Source: Leeuwenhoekiella polynyae (GTDB lineage Bacteria > Bacteroidota > Bacteroidia > Flavobacteriales > Flavobacteriaceae). Taken from it: a stretch of 64,000 bases of DNA. Positions 28,198 through 37,009 of this stretch are shown in pieces (positions within the stretch are counted from its first letter, which is position 1; each line of letters begins with the position of its first letter). Where the stretch lies: the NCBI RefSeq assembly GCF_042683665.1, contig NZ_JBHUOO010000010.1. One strand, written 5' to 3'. A program made the position numbers and the translations under genes. Below the pieces are notes generated by a model, which was given only the letters and a program-made list of their open reading frames with translations, did not search any database and was not told the origin of the DNA.

Positions 28198-28782
28198 TTA
28201 GAGCCTGTAAGCAGCCATAATTGCAAAATATTGATTTTTACCTTCTAAATTATATTGATCTTCAATGATATTTCTAAAGCCCATTGAGTACCGTGCTTCA
28301 AGAAGAACACCGTCTAAGACTTGTACGCCAATTCCTGCAAGACCAGAATAATCAAAGTTCTTATAAATACCATTATTGTCTGAATTCCAAATGGCAACTC
28401 CTACCTGAGGCCCTATATGAACATTGAACTTTCCAAAATTTTTCTTTACCAAAAGTGGTATTTGCAAATAATCTAATTCTGCTCGCTCATCAAAAGGCCT
28501 GTTTGGTAAACCATCTGTTCCAAAACCGTAATTACCCTCTGGGCCAGTATTAGGCTTTATTCCCTGACCAGAATATAAAAGTTCAGGTTGAAAAATCAAT
28601 GAATTTCCCATTGTAATTTCTGCAAAAACACCTGCCGCAAAGCCTAAGCGACTACTCGAGTCTTCAAAATCATCACCGCTGAGTGTTGAGATATTAACTC
28701 CCATTTTTGCACCGTAGCGCACTCCCTGAGCAAATGTATTTAGTGTCGTTAAAAGTAAAATACCTAGTAAAATTCTCTTCAT
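28198..28782 (-). CDS. PorT-like outer-membrane beta-barrel protein
   Basis: The 194-residue protein has a signal peptide (MKRILLGILLLTTLNTFAQ) and then amphipathic strands of a small barrel, starting VRYGAKMGVNISTLSG, a usual opening for the porin/PorT-like family of Bacteroidota, and ending on a hydrophobic strand FAIMAAYRL. The function is unknown; related proteins are general outer-membrane components. It is on the minus strand 70 bp downstream of ppx and may be its own unit. Confidence 0.87.
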   Translation of the reverse strand: MKRILLGILLLTTLNTFAQGVRYGAKMGVNISTLSGDDFEDSSSRLGFAAGVFAEITMGNSLIFQPELLYSGQGIKPNTGPEGNYGFGTDGLPNRPFDERAELDYLQIPLLVKKNFGKFNVHIGPQVGVAIWNSDNNGIYKNFDYSGLAGIGVQVLDGVLLEARYSMGFRNIIEDQYNLEGKNQYFAIMAAYRL

Positions 28783-28852
28783 AATTTGTTATAATTTCAT
28801 TGAAGTTCAGTGTTGTAGCAAAAACAATATTACTACTATTTTTAATTTCAGC

Positions 28853-29752
28853 CTAAACAGGTTGCTTTTTATCGTTGTAAAGCGATTTTATTATACCATC
28901 AGACAATCCAATCTTAGGAACATGTATGTTTTTTGAGCGGCTCCATTTCATCGCTGAAAGATAAATACGTGTCGCTGGGATGATTACATCAGCGCGATCC
29001 AGGTTCAGACCCAATTCAGTTACGCGTTCTTCGTAGGTATAAGACTGCAGGAATTCGTAAAAACTTACCATATAAAAGTATGTAAGAGGTTTCCCATCTT
29101 TTTTACCACTTAACTTAAAAATCTTATTGATGTTCCCGCCTGAACCAATTAAATCAATCTTAGCATGCCCTTTAGTCACTTCTTTAATCCAGTTTTCAAC
29201 CTCATCCCAAGTACTGTGCCCCACCAGTCCTTCCAGTAAACGTACAGTTCCCAATTTAAACGATCTTGAGTTTACTACTTCGCCTCCACTATACAGTGTA
29301 AACTCTGTACTACCTCCTCCTACATCAACATACAAATACGATCGATCTGTAGCAATTAGCGATTTTAAATCTGTATTAGCAATTATTGCAGCTTCATCTT
29401 TCCCATCTATAATATTGATCTGTACTCCGGTTTTTTTCTTGATGATTTTTACAACTTCTTCTCCATTTTCTGCTTCTCGCATAGCGGAAGTTGCACACGC
29501 TTTATGGTCTACAACTTTATGAGCACGCATAAGGAGCTTAAAAGCTTCCATTGTATCTATCATACGCTCTATATTCTCTTCTGATATGCGTTTAGCTTTA
29601 AAAACGTCTGCACCTAAACGAATAGGAACCCGCACTAATGAACTCTTTCTGAAAATAGGGTCTCTACCTTCAACCTCTATAACATTGGCTACTAAAAGTC
29701 TAATTGCATTAGAACCTATATCTATGGCTCCATATTTTTTTAACTCAATCAT
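28853..29752 (-). CDS. ppx: Exopolyphosphatase, Ppx/GppA family
   Basis: The 299-residue protein has the ASKHA phosphate motifs: GAIDIGSNAIRLLVANV at the N-terminus, ATSAMREAENG and YVDVGGGSTEFTLY around residue 140. It degrades polyphosphate or pppGpp. It has only the two-lobed catalytic core and lacks the C-terminal domains of the long E. coli Ppx, as in the shorter family members. It starts 1 bp after the ppk1 stop, so the synthesis and breakdown enzymes share an operon. Confidence 0.93.
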   Translation of the reverse strand: MIELKKYGAIDIGSNAIRLLVANVIEVEGRDPIFRKSSLVRVPIRLGADVFKAKRISEENIERMIDTMEAFKLLMRAHKVVDHKACATSAMREAENGEEVVKIIKKKTGVQINIIDGKDEAAIIANTDLKSLIATDRSYLYVDVGGGSTEFTLYSGGEVVNSRSFKLGTVRLLEGLVGHSTWDEVENWIKEVTKGHAKIDLIGSGGNINKIFKLSGKKDGKPLTYFYMVSFYEFLQSYTYEERVTELGLNLDRADVIIPATRIYLSAMKWSRSKNIHVPKIGLSDGIIKSLYNDKKQPV

Positions 29753-29753
29753 C

Positions 29754-31838
29754 TTAATTCAATTTATTCAGATAGTAATCGTAGGTAGCAAATTGAGAGC
29801 GTAGCGGGGCCTCATCATTTCTACGGTAAGCGTTATCTTGTTTAGCCGATATTACACGGGCCTTTACGTTATCATTCCAGCAAATTGTATAGGTTTCTAT
29901 AATCTCTTTTTTGATATCCTCGTCATAAATAGGACAAGTAACCTCTACCCTATTATCCAAATTACGCGTCATCCAGTCTGAAGAAGAAATAAACACTTTT
30001 TCCTCGCCTTCCTTTCCAAAGATCAAAACACGTGGATGCTCTAAAAATTTATCTACGATACTAATCATTTTAATATTTTCACTCATCCCTTCAACTCCGG
30101 GAATCAGACAACATACACCACGTATGATCATATCGATCTGTACTCCTGCTTGGCTAGCTTCGTACAGTTTGTCTATGATGGCGTAATTAGACATACTATT
30201 CAGCTTTAACCGAATATAGCCTCGCCCGCCATTCTTGACTTTTTTAATTTCAGCATCAATTAATTTATAAAACGTATTTTTTGCATAATGTGGTGAAATG
30301 ATTAAATGCTGATAGGTATTTACGATATAGTTGGTATCAAAGAAATTAAACAGTTTGCTCAAATCTTTAAGTATTTGCTTATTAGCAGTAAACAGAGTAT
30401 AATCTGTATAAATTTTTGCAGTCATTCCATTAAAATTCCCCGTACTAATAAAGCCATAACGCTTTAACCGTGAACCTTCCTGTCGCTCAATTACACATAC
30501 TTTGCTGTGCACTTTAAGCCCCGGAACACCAAAAATAAGTTTTACGCCTTCATCTTGCATTTTGTTAGCATAACGCATATTGCTTTCTTCATCAAAGCGA
30601 GCTCTTAATTCAATTTGTACAGTTACTTCTTTCCCATTCTTCGCGGCATTGATGAGGGCACTGGCAACATGGCTCAGTTTAGCCAAGCGATAAATCGTAA
30701 TCTTAATCGTTCTAACTTTTGGATCAAGTGCAGCTTCCCGTAAAAATTTGATCACATAAGCAAAGGTGTGATATGGTGTATATTGAAGGAAATCTTTCTC
30801 CGCGACCTTTTTAAACATGCTATCATTAAGACTGATGTTTTTTATAGGTAAAGGCTTTTGCTTTGCATACAGAAGATCAGTACGCCCCAGACTCGGGAAA
30901 TCCATATAATCTTTACGGTTGTGGTAACGCCCGCCTGGTATGATACTATCGTTATTTTCGATACCTAATTTTTGAAGTAAGAAGGCTAATGTATCAGTAT
31001 CGATCGTCTGATCGTGAACAAAACGCACTGGCTCTGCATCTTCTCTGCCCTTGACGCTTTTTGAAAGTTTTTCTATAAAGCTTTTACCTAGGTCAGAATC
31101 TAAGTCTAATTCTGCATCACGGGTAATCTTGATCATATGTGCCGAAATATCATCGTACTCAAAAATACTGAATACAGATTCTAGATTATACCGAATCAAA
31201 TCATCGAGAATCATAATATAATCATTACCATCTACCTGAGGCAAGACTACAAAGCGATCTAATTCACTAGGAATTTCGACCAATGCATAAATAGGTTTTT
31301 TAGAACCTTTCTTTTTCATCGTAATGGTCAAGTAGGCTTCTAAATCCTGAATACGCGGTAATTCTAAATCTTCATTAAGAACAATAGTTACCAATGCCGG
31401 ACTTACCTTTTCAGTAAAAAAAGTCTTGATAAACTCACTATGCTCAGGGAAATGAACTTCATTTTCCTTAATCACATAAATACCTTCATCTTTTAGCTGG
31501 TGATGAATATCATCTATGATATTCATACTCTCTTCTTGCTGTTGTATAACTATACGCGTGATCTTTTCAAGAAGCTCATCTGCCGCATAAACACCCAGTG
31601 CCTTTCGGCCTTTCTTACCTGCTTCTACGATACGCTTTACAGTAGCATAACGTACCTTAAAGAACTCGTCAAGATTGTTTGAAAATATACCTACAAACCG
31701 AAGACGCTCAATCAATGGAACGCTTTCATCTGCAGATTCTTGTAAAACTCTGGCATTAAACTGTAGCCAACTAATTTCTCTATTTATATATCGAGATTCA
31801 TCTGCTCCCAGTGTTGCCATATTTAATCTGTTATCCAT
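29754..31838 (-). CDS. ppk1: Polyphosphate kinase 1
   Basis: The 694-residue protein has the PPK1 N-terminal domain (YINREISWLQFNARVLQEA-like start), the head domain, and two phospholipase D-like catalytic domains. The autophosphorylated histidine lies in LKVHSKVCVIER and the glycine-rich GFISTGNFN follows. It reversibly builds polyphosphate from ATP. Length is typical. The ATG directly follows the stop of the SixA-like phosphatase gene and its stop is 1 bp from ppx. Confidence 0.96.
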   Translation of the reverse strand: MDNRLNMATLGADESRYINREISWLQFNARVLQESADESVPLIERLRFVGIFSNNLDEFFKVRYATVKRIVEAGKKGRKALGVYAADELLEKITRIVIQQQEESMNIIDDIHHQLKDEGIYVIKENEVHFPEHSEFIKTFFTEKVSPALVTIVLNEDLELPRIQDLEAYLTITMKKKGSKKPIYALVEIPSELDRFVVLPQVDGNDYIMILDDLIRYNLESVFSIFEYDDISAHMIKITRDAELDLDSDLGKSFIEKLSKSVKGREDAEPVRFVHDQTIDTDTLAFLLQKLGIENNDSIIPGGRYHNRKDYMDFPSLGRTDLLYAKQKPLPIKNISLNDSMFKKVAEKDFLQYTPYHTFAYVIKFLREAALDPKVRTIKITIYRLAKLSHVASALINAAKNGKEVTVQIELRARFDEESNMRYANKMQDEGVKLIFGVPGLKVHSKVCVIERQEGSRLKRYGFISTGNFNGMTAKIYTDYTLFTANKQILKDLSKLFNFFDTNYIVNTYQHLIISPHYAKNTFYKLIDAEIKKVKNGGRGYIRLKLNSMSNYAIIDKLYEASQAGVQIDMIIRGVCCLIPGVEGMSENIKMISIVDKFLEHPRVLIFGKEGEEKVFISSSDWMTRNLDNRVEVTCPIYDEDIKKEIIETYTICWNDNVKARVISAKQDNAYRRNDEAPLRSQFATYDYYLNKLN

Positions 31839-32324
31839 TTATTTAAGTTGCTTGGGTTTAACGTATAGAGTCGTTTTTCCCTGGTCTACATCTTCCCAAC
31901 GTTCTACATCAAAATTGATTTGAGTAAAAGCTGCTGTAGCCACATTATCTATTGCTTTATCTCCATATTGATTCACCCAATGGGTCAGTGCATTATTATG
32001 CCCAAAAACCATTAATTTATTTACAGAATCCTCACAGGATCTTATAAAATTATCTAAGCCCGTACCGTTGAAATCATACAATTCATTGCTCAATTCTAAT
32101 TGTTCTTCCGGGATTCCCAAAGCCTTTAAATACAACAACGCTGTTGTTTTTGCCCGAACGGCATCGCTACTTACAATACGCTGAGGCATTGTTATTTTTT
32201 CTCTAACGAAAGTACCCATCTTAGGCGCATCAACAAGACCGCGATCATTTAAAGGCCGCTCATGATCATCTAAATCAAACTCCCATGAAGACTTTGCATG
32301 ACGTATAAGGTATAGTGTTTTCAT
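31839..32324 (-). CDS. SixA-like histidine phosphatase
   Basis: The 161-residue protein has the histidine phosphatase motif LIRHAKSSWEF at residues 6-16 and the second histidine in VFGHNNALTHW. SixA-type enzymes remove phosphate from histidine phosphotransfer domains or other small targets. The position immediately before ppk1 raises the idea of a role in phosphohistidine or polyphosphate metabolism, but that is inference. It follows pdxH by 12 bp. Confidence 0.9.
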   Translation of the reverse strand: MKTLYLIRHAKSSWEFDLDDHERPLNDRGLVDAPKMGTFVREKITMPQRIVSSDAVRAKTTALLYLKALGIPEEQLELSNELYDFNGTGLDNFIRSCEDSVNKLMVFGHNNALTHWVNQYGDKAIDNVATAAFTQINFDVERWEDVDQGKTTLYVKPKQLK

Positions 32325-32336
32325 GATTCAAATAAT

Positions 32337-32981
32337 TTAAGGAGCAAGTCTATCTAACTTCCAATGTACTCCTCCGGGTGTATAACGCAATCTGTCGTGA
32401 AGTCGGTTAGGTCTGCCCTGCCAAAATTCAAATTCAACAGGTATAACTTTATAACCTCCCCAATAGTCTGGCTTTGGAATTTCGTTTTCAGAAAATTCTT
32501 TTTCTAAATCCTTCAGCCGTTTTTCAAGAAATTCTCTGTCTGGTATAACATCACTTTGAGGAGAAACCCAAGCACCTAATCTGCTTCCTTCGGGTCTTGA
32601 ATTAAAATACGTTTTTGATGTCTCTTCTGAAACTTTTTCGGCTTTGCCTTTAATAATTACCTGACGTTCTAGATTGGGCCAAAAAAAAGATAAACATACA
32701 TCAGGGTTGGCGGCTATTGCTTTCCCTTTTTCACTTTCATAATTGGTATAAAAAACAAAACCTTCTTCATCATAACTTTTGAGCAAAACAACCCTGCTTT
32801 TGGGAAAACCATCTAAACCTATGGTTGAAACCGTCATCGCATTTACCTCATCAACACCAGCGACTTCTTCAACTTCTTCAAACCATTTTTTAAATTGTTT
32901 AAATGGGTCTTGATCACTCTGAGTAATGGTTAATTCACTTTTTTCATATGACTTTCTATAGTCACTTAAATCTTCTGCCAT
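32337..32981 (-). CDS. pdxH: Pyridoxamine 5'-phosphate oxidase
   Basis: The 214-residue protein has the FMN-binding SRVVLLKSYDEEGFVFYTNYES block and the C-terminal signature FEFWQGRPNRLHDR..Y with WKLDRLAP at the end. It oxidises PNP and PMP to pyridoxal 5'-phosphate. Length matches the family. It appears to be the first gene of the pdxH-sixA-ppk1-ppx unit; the 146 bp upstream, before the RNase Z gene end, could hold its promoter. Confidence 0.96.
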   Translation of the reverse strand: MAEDLSDYRKSYEKSELTITQSDQDPFKQFKKWFEEVEEVAGVDEVNAMTVSTIGLDGFPKSRVVLLKSYDEEGFVFYTNYESEKGKAIAANPDVCLSFFWPNLERQVIIKGKAEKVSEETSKTYFNSRPEGSRLGAWVSPQSDVIPDREFLEKRLKDLEKEFSENEIPKPDYWGGYKVIPVEFEFWQGRPNRLHDRLRYTPGGVHWKLDRLAP

Positions 32982-33127
32982 ATCCTAATTTTAAAGCAAG
33001 TTACATCAATGCGGTATAAAGTTAAAAAGCCCAAACATATCTTTTACGTTAATTTAAAATTAAATGGAAAAAGAAAAGCTTCAACTCTAAAACGATAGCT
33101 GAATTAAATAAAAAAGGGTATTAATCA

Positions 33128-34048
33128 TTAGGAAACCAACTCATCAAAGTCAAAGACCTTACCGTCATCTGCTGTGAGTACATTTTCAAATTCGGATTTT
33201 GCCTCATTAGCAAAAAGCGTCAGATCTGGATAGCGCGTGCTATAATGCCCCAAAATAAGATACGCAGCGTTCGCCTGTTTAGCCATCAAGCCGGCTTCTC
33301 TAGCTGTTGAATGCCCAGTAGGCAGTGCCAGCTTTGCGTGTGCTTCTAAAAAAGTAGACTCGTGATATAAGAATGTAACACCTTTTAACTGTGGTAAATT
33401 ATCTGGCTTGTAAATCGTATCACTACAAAATGCATAACTACGCGGCGGATCGGGATCAAAAGTCAGTTTCTCATTAGGTATTATCGTGCCATCGTCTAAC
33501 CTAGCATCTCCTCCGGCTTTAATTTTTCGATAATAAACAACATCTATCTCATGCTTAAGACAGGCGCTCATATTCAGTTTACGTTCTCCAGACTTTTCTT
33601 TAAATAAAAAACCGTTCGTGTAAATACGATGTTTTAGAGGAATGGTTTCTACGGAAACTTTCTCATCTTCAAAAAGTACTTGCGGCTCTTTACTTTCTAA
33701 TTCATGAAAATACAGTGGATAATTGGTCCAGGAATTAGACAATTTTAACTGAAGCGTGATCGCTTGCTTTATTCCTTTAGGTCCATAAACGTGCAATTCA
33801 TTTTCTCTGTTGAGTAGCCTGAAAGTTGAAATTAAACCAACCAAACCAAAAAAATGATCTCCGTGAAGATGCGAGATAAAAATATGTTTGATCTTTGAAA
33901 ACTTAACCTTGTTGCGACGTAATTCTACCTGAGTTCCCTCACCACAGTCTATTAAAAACAAATGATTTTTAATCTGAAGAACCTGTGAAGTTGGGTTTGT
34001 GAACGTACGAGGTGTTGCTGCATAACAGCCTAAAATGGTAAGCTTCAT
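33128..34048 (-). CDS. rnz: Ribonuclease Z
   Basis: The 306-residue protein is a metallo-beta-lactamase-fold nuclease with the zinc motif SHLHGDH (H60, H62, D64, H65), the later YAFCSDT and YHESTF parts, and the final GHYSTRYPD histidine. It cleaves the 3' trailer from tRNA precursors. Length fits the short bacterial form. It lies 128 bp downstream of a small STAS-like gene and probably belongs to the pyrR-pyrB transcript or has its own promoter in that gap. Confidence 0.95.
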   Translation of the reverse strand: MKLTILGCYAATPRTFTNPTSQVLQIKNHLFLIDCGEGTQVELRRNKVKFSKIKHIFISHLHGDHFFGLVGLISTFRLLNRENELHVYGPKGIKQAITLQLKLSNSWTNYPLYFHELESKEPQVLFEDEKVSVETIPLKHRIYTNGFLFKEKSGERKLNMSACLKHEIDVVYYRKIKAGGDARLDDGTIIPNEKLTFDPDPPRSYAFCSDTIYKPDNLPQLKGVTFLYHESTFLEAHAKLALPTGHSTAREAGLMAKQANAAYLILGHYSTRYPDLTLFANEAKSEFENVLTADDGKVFDFDELVS

Positions 34049-34176
34049 TAAAATTAAATAACAATTTTTATTCTGCTGTAAGTTACAGCTTATTCAGCTA
34101 AAAATAGAAAAAGGAAAATTTAAAGAAAAACAGGTCGACAAAAACCTAGAAAACAAGGAAACAAAGCCAGATTACT

Positions 34177-34512
34177 TTAAAACCCCAGATCCCGTTGAAT
34201 CTCTTCAAGTTCAATAACATCTTTTGCCTCACCTAAAGTAGGCACAACCATAACCTCCTCTGGAACACCGTCTATGTGCACACCTTTATTTGCAATAACA
34301 AAAGATTTCTGAGCTGCCCGTTGCTGATTAGAAATGGGTAAAAAATACAAGAGTTCTTCTAGATTTAACTTCTCGTATTTTAATAAATCTATAACCAGAT
34401 TTTTATCAGAATGCGCTTTAGGAATTATAAAATCTAAAAAAGAGGCAAAACTTTTAACACCATCTTCTTCATCAGCAAGAATGGTATAATTTTCTTTTTC
34501 GGTTACAATCAT
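34177..34512 (-). CDS. Small STAS-like protein of unknown function
   Basis: The 111-residue protein has an alternating beta/alpha pattern (NYTILADEEDGVKSFASFLDF, KNLVIDLLKYEKLNLEELLYFL, KSFVIANKGVHID, EEVMVVPTLGEAKDVIELEEIQRDLGF) that looks like an anti-anti-sigma (STAS) fold. Homologues near rnz have sometimes been labelled ribonuclease Z by adjacency, but it has no metallo-beta-lactamase motif. The ATG overlaps the pyrB stop by 4 bp. Confidence 0.78.
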   Translation of the reverse strand: MIVTEKENYTILADEEDGVKSFASFLDFIIPKAHSDKNLVIDLLKYEKLNLEELLYFLPISNQQRAAQKSFVIANKGVHIDGVPEEVMVVPTLGEAKDVIELEEIQRDLGF

Positions 34513-35441
34513 TGTTGTTTAATTTTTGATGCCAGAAGGTAAATGACAGCCATACGTATTGCAACTCCGTTTTCTACCTGATTTAATATTATTGACTGGC
34601 CGCTGTCTGCCACGTCACTGGTGATCTCAACCCCACGGTTAATGGGACCCGGGTGCATTACTACAATTTCTTTATCTAAAGAATCTAGTAATTCTTTATT
34701 AAGACCGTACTGCTGCGTATACTCTCGTGTTGAAGGGAAATAGCTAATATCCATACGTTCATTTTGTACACGTAACATATTAGCTACATCACACCACTCT
34801 AATGCTTTGCGAAGATTTAGTTCTACCTCAACACCAAGAGATTCAATATACTTTGGCATTAAAGTTTTTGGTCCACAAACCTTCACTTCTGCTCCTAAAA
34901 GTTTCAGTGCAAAAATATTAGAAAGTGCAACCCTGCTGTGCAAAATATCTCCTACAATAACGACTTTTTTTCCGCCTACATCACCCAGTTTTTTTGAGAT
35001 TGAGTAGCTATCTAATAGCGCTTGCGTAGGATGCTCGTGCGCACCGTCACCTGCATTAACAATACTAGCCTTTATATTTTTTGAAAGAAAAACTCCTGCA
35101 CCTGGATTGGGATGACGCATCACAACCATATCTACTTTCATAGACAAAATGTTGTTTACTGTATCTATCAACGTTTCTCCTTTTTTTACTGAAGAAGCCC
35201 CTGCCGAAAAGTTAATTACATCTGCACTGAGGCGTTTTTCTGCAAGTTCAAAAGAAAGTTTGGTTCGAGTACTGTTTTCAAAAAAGAGATTGGCAATAGT
35301 AATATCTCGTAACGAAGGAACTTTTTTAATCGGCCTATTGATTATTTCCTTAAAATGATCTGCAGTTTCAAAAATGAGATCGATATCCGCTTTTGTGATA
35401 TACTTAATCCCTAATAAGTGGTTTACACTTAACTCGCTCAT
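34509..35441 (-). CDS. pyrB: Aspartate carbamoyltransferase catalytic subunit
   Basis: The 310-residue protein has the carbamoyl-phosphate loop FFENSTRT (S57-T60), the HPTQALLD block and the C-terminal VMHPGPINRGVEI. It condenses carbamoyl phosphate and aspartate, the first committed step of pyrimidine synthesis. No pyrI regulatory subunit is next to it, so control probably comes from PyrR. It follows pyrR by 15 bp. Confidence 0.97.
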   Translation of the reverse strand: MSELSVNHLLGIKYITKADIDLIFETADHFKEIINRPIKKVPSLRDITIANLFFENSTRTKLSFELAEKRLSADVINFSAGASSVKKGETLIDTVNNILSMKVDMVVMRHPNPGAGVFLSKNIKASIVNAGDGAHEHPTQALLDSYSISKKLGDVGGKKVVIVGDILHSRVALSNIFALKLLGAEVKVCGPKTLMPKYIESLGVEVELNLRKALEWCDVANMLRVQNERMDISYFPSTREYTQQYGLNKELLDSLDKEIVVMHPGPINRGVEITSDVADSGQSIILNQVENGVAIRMAVIYLLASKIKQQ

Positions 35442-35456
35442 TCTGGTACTTTATAA

Positions 35457-35996
35457 TTATTTATTTACAAGATAGACTACATCTTCTCCTCCGTTTTCTA
35501 CCCATTTCACTAATACTTTCTCATCGTTTATCGCATCTACCTGCCTCCCTCTATAATTGGGCTGAATCGGTAAATGCCTGCTAAAACGACGATCTATAAG
35601 TGTGAAAAGTTCTACGTTTTTAGGACGTCCAAAACTCTGTACAGCAGTTAGCGCAGCATTGATGCTACGACCGGTATATAAGACGTCGTCTATAAAAACC
35701 ACATTCTTATCTTCTACAACAAAATTTATCTTGGTTTTATTAGCTTCAAGTGGTTTGTCACTTCGTCTAAAATCGTCTCTAAAAAAAGTAATATCAAGAT
35801 ACCCTAATTTAATGTCAGGGATATTATAATCGTCTTCAAGCAACTTTTTAATACGTTCTGCAACATATATCCCTCGGGGCTGTATGCCAATCAGAACAGT
35901 ATCTTTAAAATCTCTATGATTTTCAATAAGTTGACAAGCCAGACGGTTTAGAATGATGTTTATTTCTTTTGCATTAAGCAAGACTTTCTGGCTCAT
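35457..35996 (-). CDS. pyrR: Bifunctional pyr operon regulator / uracil phosphoribosyltransferase
   Basis: The 179-residue protein has the PRPP-binding loop VVFIDDVLYTGRSINAAL and the PyrR-typical GIQPRGIYVAERI and LIDRRFSRHLPI-like segments. PyrR binds pyr mRNA in Gram-positive bacteria and also has uracil phosphoribosyltransferase activity. The sequence before pyrR is only about 20 nt from the -7 box to the ATG, so no upstream attenuator can lie in this leader; an attenuator between pyrR and pyrB (15 bp) is also impossible. RNA-based control by the usual mechanism is therefore doubtful here. Confidence 0.95.
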   Translation of the reverse strand: MSQKVLLNAKEINIILNRLACQLIENHRDFKDTVLIGIQPRGIYVAERIKKLLEDDYNIPDIKLGYLDITFFRDDFRRSDKPLEANKTKINFVVEDKNVVFIDDVLYTGRSINAALTAVQSFGRPKNVELFTLIDRRFSRHLPIQPNYRGRQVDAINDEKVLVKWVENGGEDVVYLVNK

Positions 35997-36022
35997 AATG
36001 GGAGAAACGCTAGTTTGGTAGA

Positions 36023-36030
36023 CAAAGGTA
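36023..36030 (-). promoter_or_regulatory. -7 box for pyrR-pyrB
   Basis: On the minus strand TACCTTTG matches TAnnTTTG, 26 bp before the pyrR ATG. The predicted leader is about 20 nt. Confidence 0.55.
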
Positions 36031-36067
36031 CATATTTTTTTAAACGAAGTTTTTCAGGAAACAGGTT

Positions 36068-36208
36068 TTATTCTTCCTTCTTGCTTTTAAACCAGTTGAA
36101 CCCAAAAGGAATTGCAAAGAATAAGAAAAAATACTTCCCGGTAATTAAACCTACGAGCGTAATCAGGGCTGCTATTATATAAACCCAATTCATCTTAGAG
36201 ATTTTCAT
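36068..36208 (-). CDS. Small membrane protein of 46 residues
   Basis: Reading the minus strand from an ATG at 36208 gives a 46-residue protein: MKISKMNWVYIIAAL at the start, one long hydrophobic region (about residues 8-40, long enough for one or two membrane passes), and a charged tail KSKKEE. Its ATG overlaps the stop codon of the DUF4294 gene as TAATG, which argues that it is translated. It lies between that gene and the pyrR promoter. I do not recognise a family. Confidence 0.7.
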   Translation of the reverse strand: MKISKMNWVYIIAALITLVGLITGKYFFLFFAIPFGFNWFKSKKEE

Positions 36209-36900
36209 TATTTAATCCCTTTTGAAGGCTTACGCCATTTATTTTCCAACTCCAGAAAATTGAGTTCTATAGCCGGTTCTTGTTTCTCTAAAACCTTAGC
36301 CTGAAACGAACGTTGTAAAATATCTTCGATCAGATAATCTTCTTGTACATCTTCAGGGTCATAAATTTCCTTGAGCGAAATATCAAAAAAGCTCGCCGTA
36401 GTATTTAGCAGAAAAGCCTTTAGACCACTACGATAGTTTTTAATGAGCTCAAAGGTGGTTTGCCCTGTTTGACGGTACATCAATTTCACCAGGATTTGCC
36501 CTTCAGTTCTTGTTAACTTTTTGAGCTCTTCTTTAAACTCATTTTCAACGTAGCGCTGTATGATTTTAGTGTATCGCTTACGGTCTCGTTTAGACTGCAT
36601 AGAATCTAAACGCTCATTGAGCTCCACCAACCGTTCTCCTGCTAGCTTGGCATATGGCCATACTTTACGGGTTTTTCTACGTAGAATCAAATACCGACGA
36701 CGGGCAGCATTATCATCAAACTTCAACCTTCCTAAAACAATAACATCTTCCAGAAAAATTGCAGACCGTGCAATACTGTCACCCTCTACAAAAAAATATT
36801 CTGCATCAGTAGTATCTGTTTCCTTTTCAGGCTCTTCGTTTGTCTGAGCCCTTAGAAACAGTGAATAAAGCAGCACAAAAAGGAGTGTATAATTCTTCAA
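36208..36900 (-). CDS. DUF4294 family exported protein
   Basis: The conserved part (AARRRYLILRRKTRKVWPYAKLAGERLVELNERLD, GQILVKLMYRQTGQTTFELIKNYRSG) identifies DUF4294, a Bacteroidota family of unknown role. An upstream ATG at 37023 would add about 40 residues, overlap the divergent M42 gene and precede both promoters, so it was rejected. A TTG at 36900 starts a good signal peptide (KNYTLLFVLLYSLFLRAQ) and lies 35 bp after a TACTTTTG -7 box, giving 230 residues. It is followed by the 46-residue gene through a TAATG overlap. Confidence 0.8.
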   Translation of the reverse strand: MKNYTLLFVLLYSLFLRAQTNEEPEKETDTTDAEYFFVEGDSIARSAIFLEDVIVLGRLKFDDNAARRRYLILRRKTRKVWPYAKLAGERLVELNERLDSMQSKRDRKRYTKIIQRYVENEFKEELKKLTRTEGQILVKLMYRQTGQTTFELIKNYRSGLKAFLLNTTASFFDISLKEIYDPEDVQEDYLIEDILQRSFQAKVLEKQEPAIELNFLELENKWRKPSKGIK

Positions 36901-36935
36901 TTTAATTTTTAATTGATGTAACGCTAAAACTGTTC

Positions 36936-36943
36936 CAAAAGTA
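36936..36943 (-). promoter_or_regulatory. -7 box for the DUF4294 gene
   Basis: On the minus strand TACTTTTG matches TAnnTTTG and supports the TTG start at 36900. It is divergent from the M42 promoter about 45 bp away. Confidence 0.5.
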
Positions 36944-36986
36944 CACAATCGGTAAGATTGCCTTATGGTTTTGGTATTAATATTCT

Positions 36987-36994
36987 TACTTTCG
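36987..36994 (+). promoter_or_regulatory. Candidate -7 box for the M42 peptidase gene
   Basis: TACTTTCG is one base from TAnnTTTG, 15 bp before the ATG at 37010, with TTTTGG about 13 bp upstream as a weak -33 candidate. Confidence 0.4.
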
Positions 36995-37009
36995 TACAAA
37001 AATAGAATT

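Noticed and set aside
34177..34512. Labelling the small gene before rnz as ribonuclease Z
   Set aside because: It has no metallo-beta-lactamase motif; the true rnz is the next gene.
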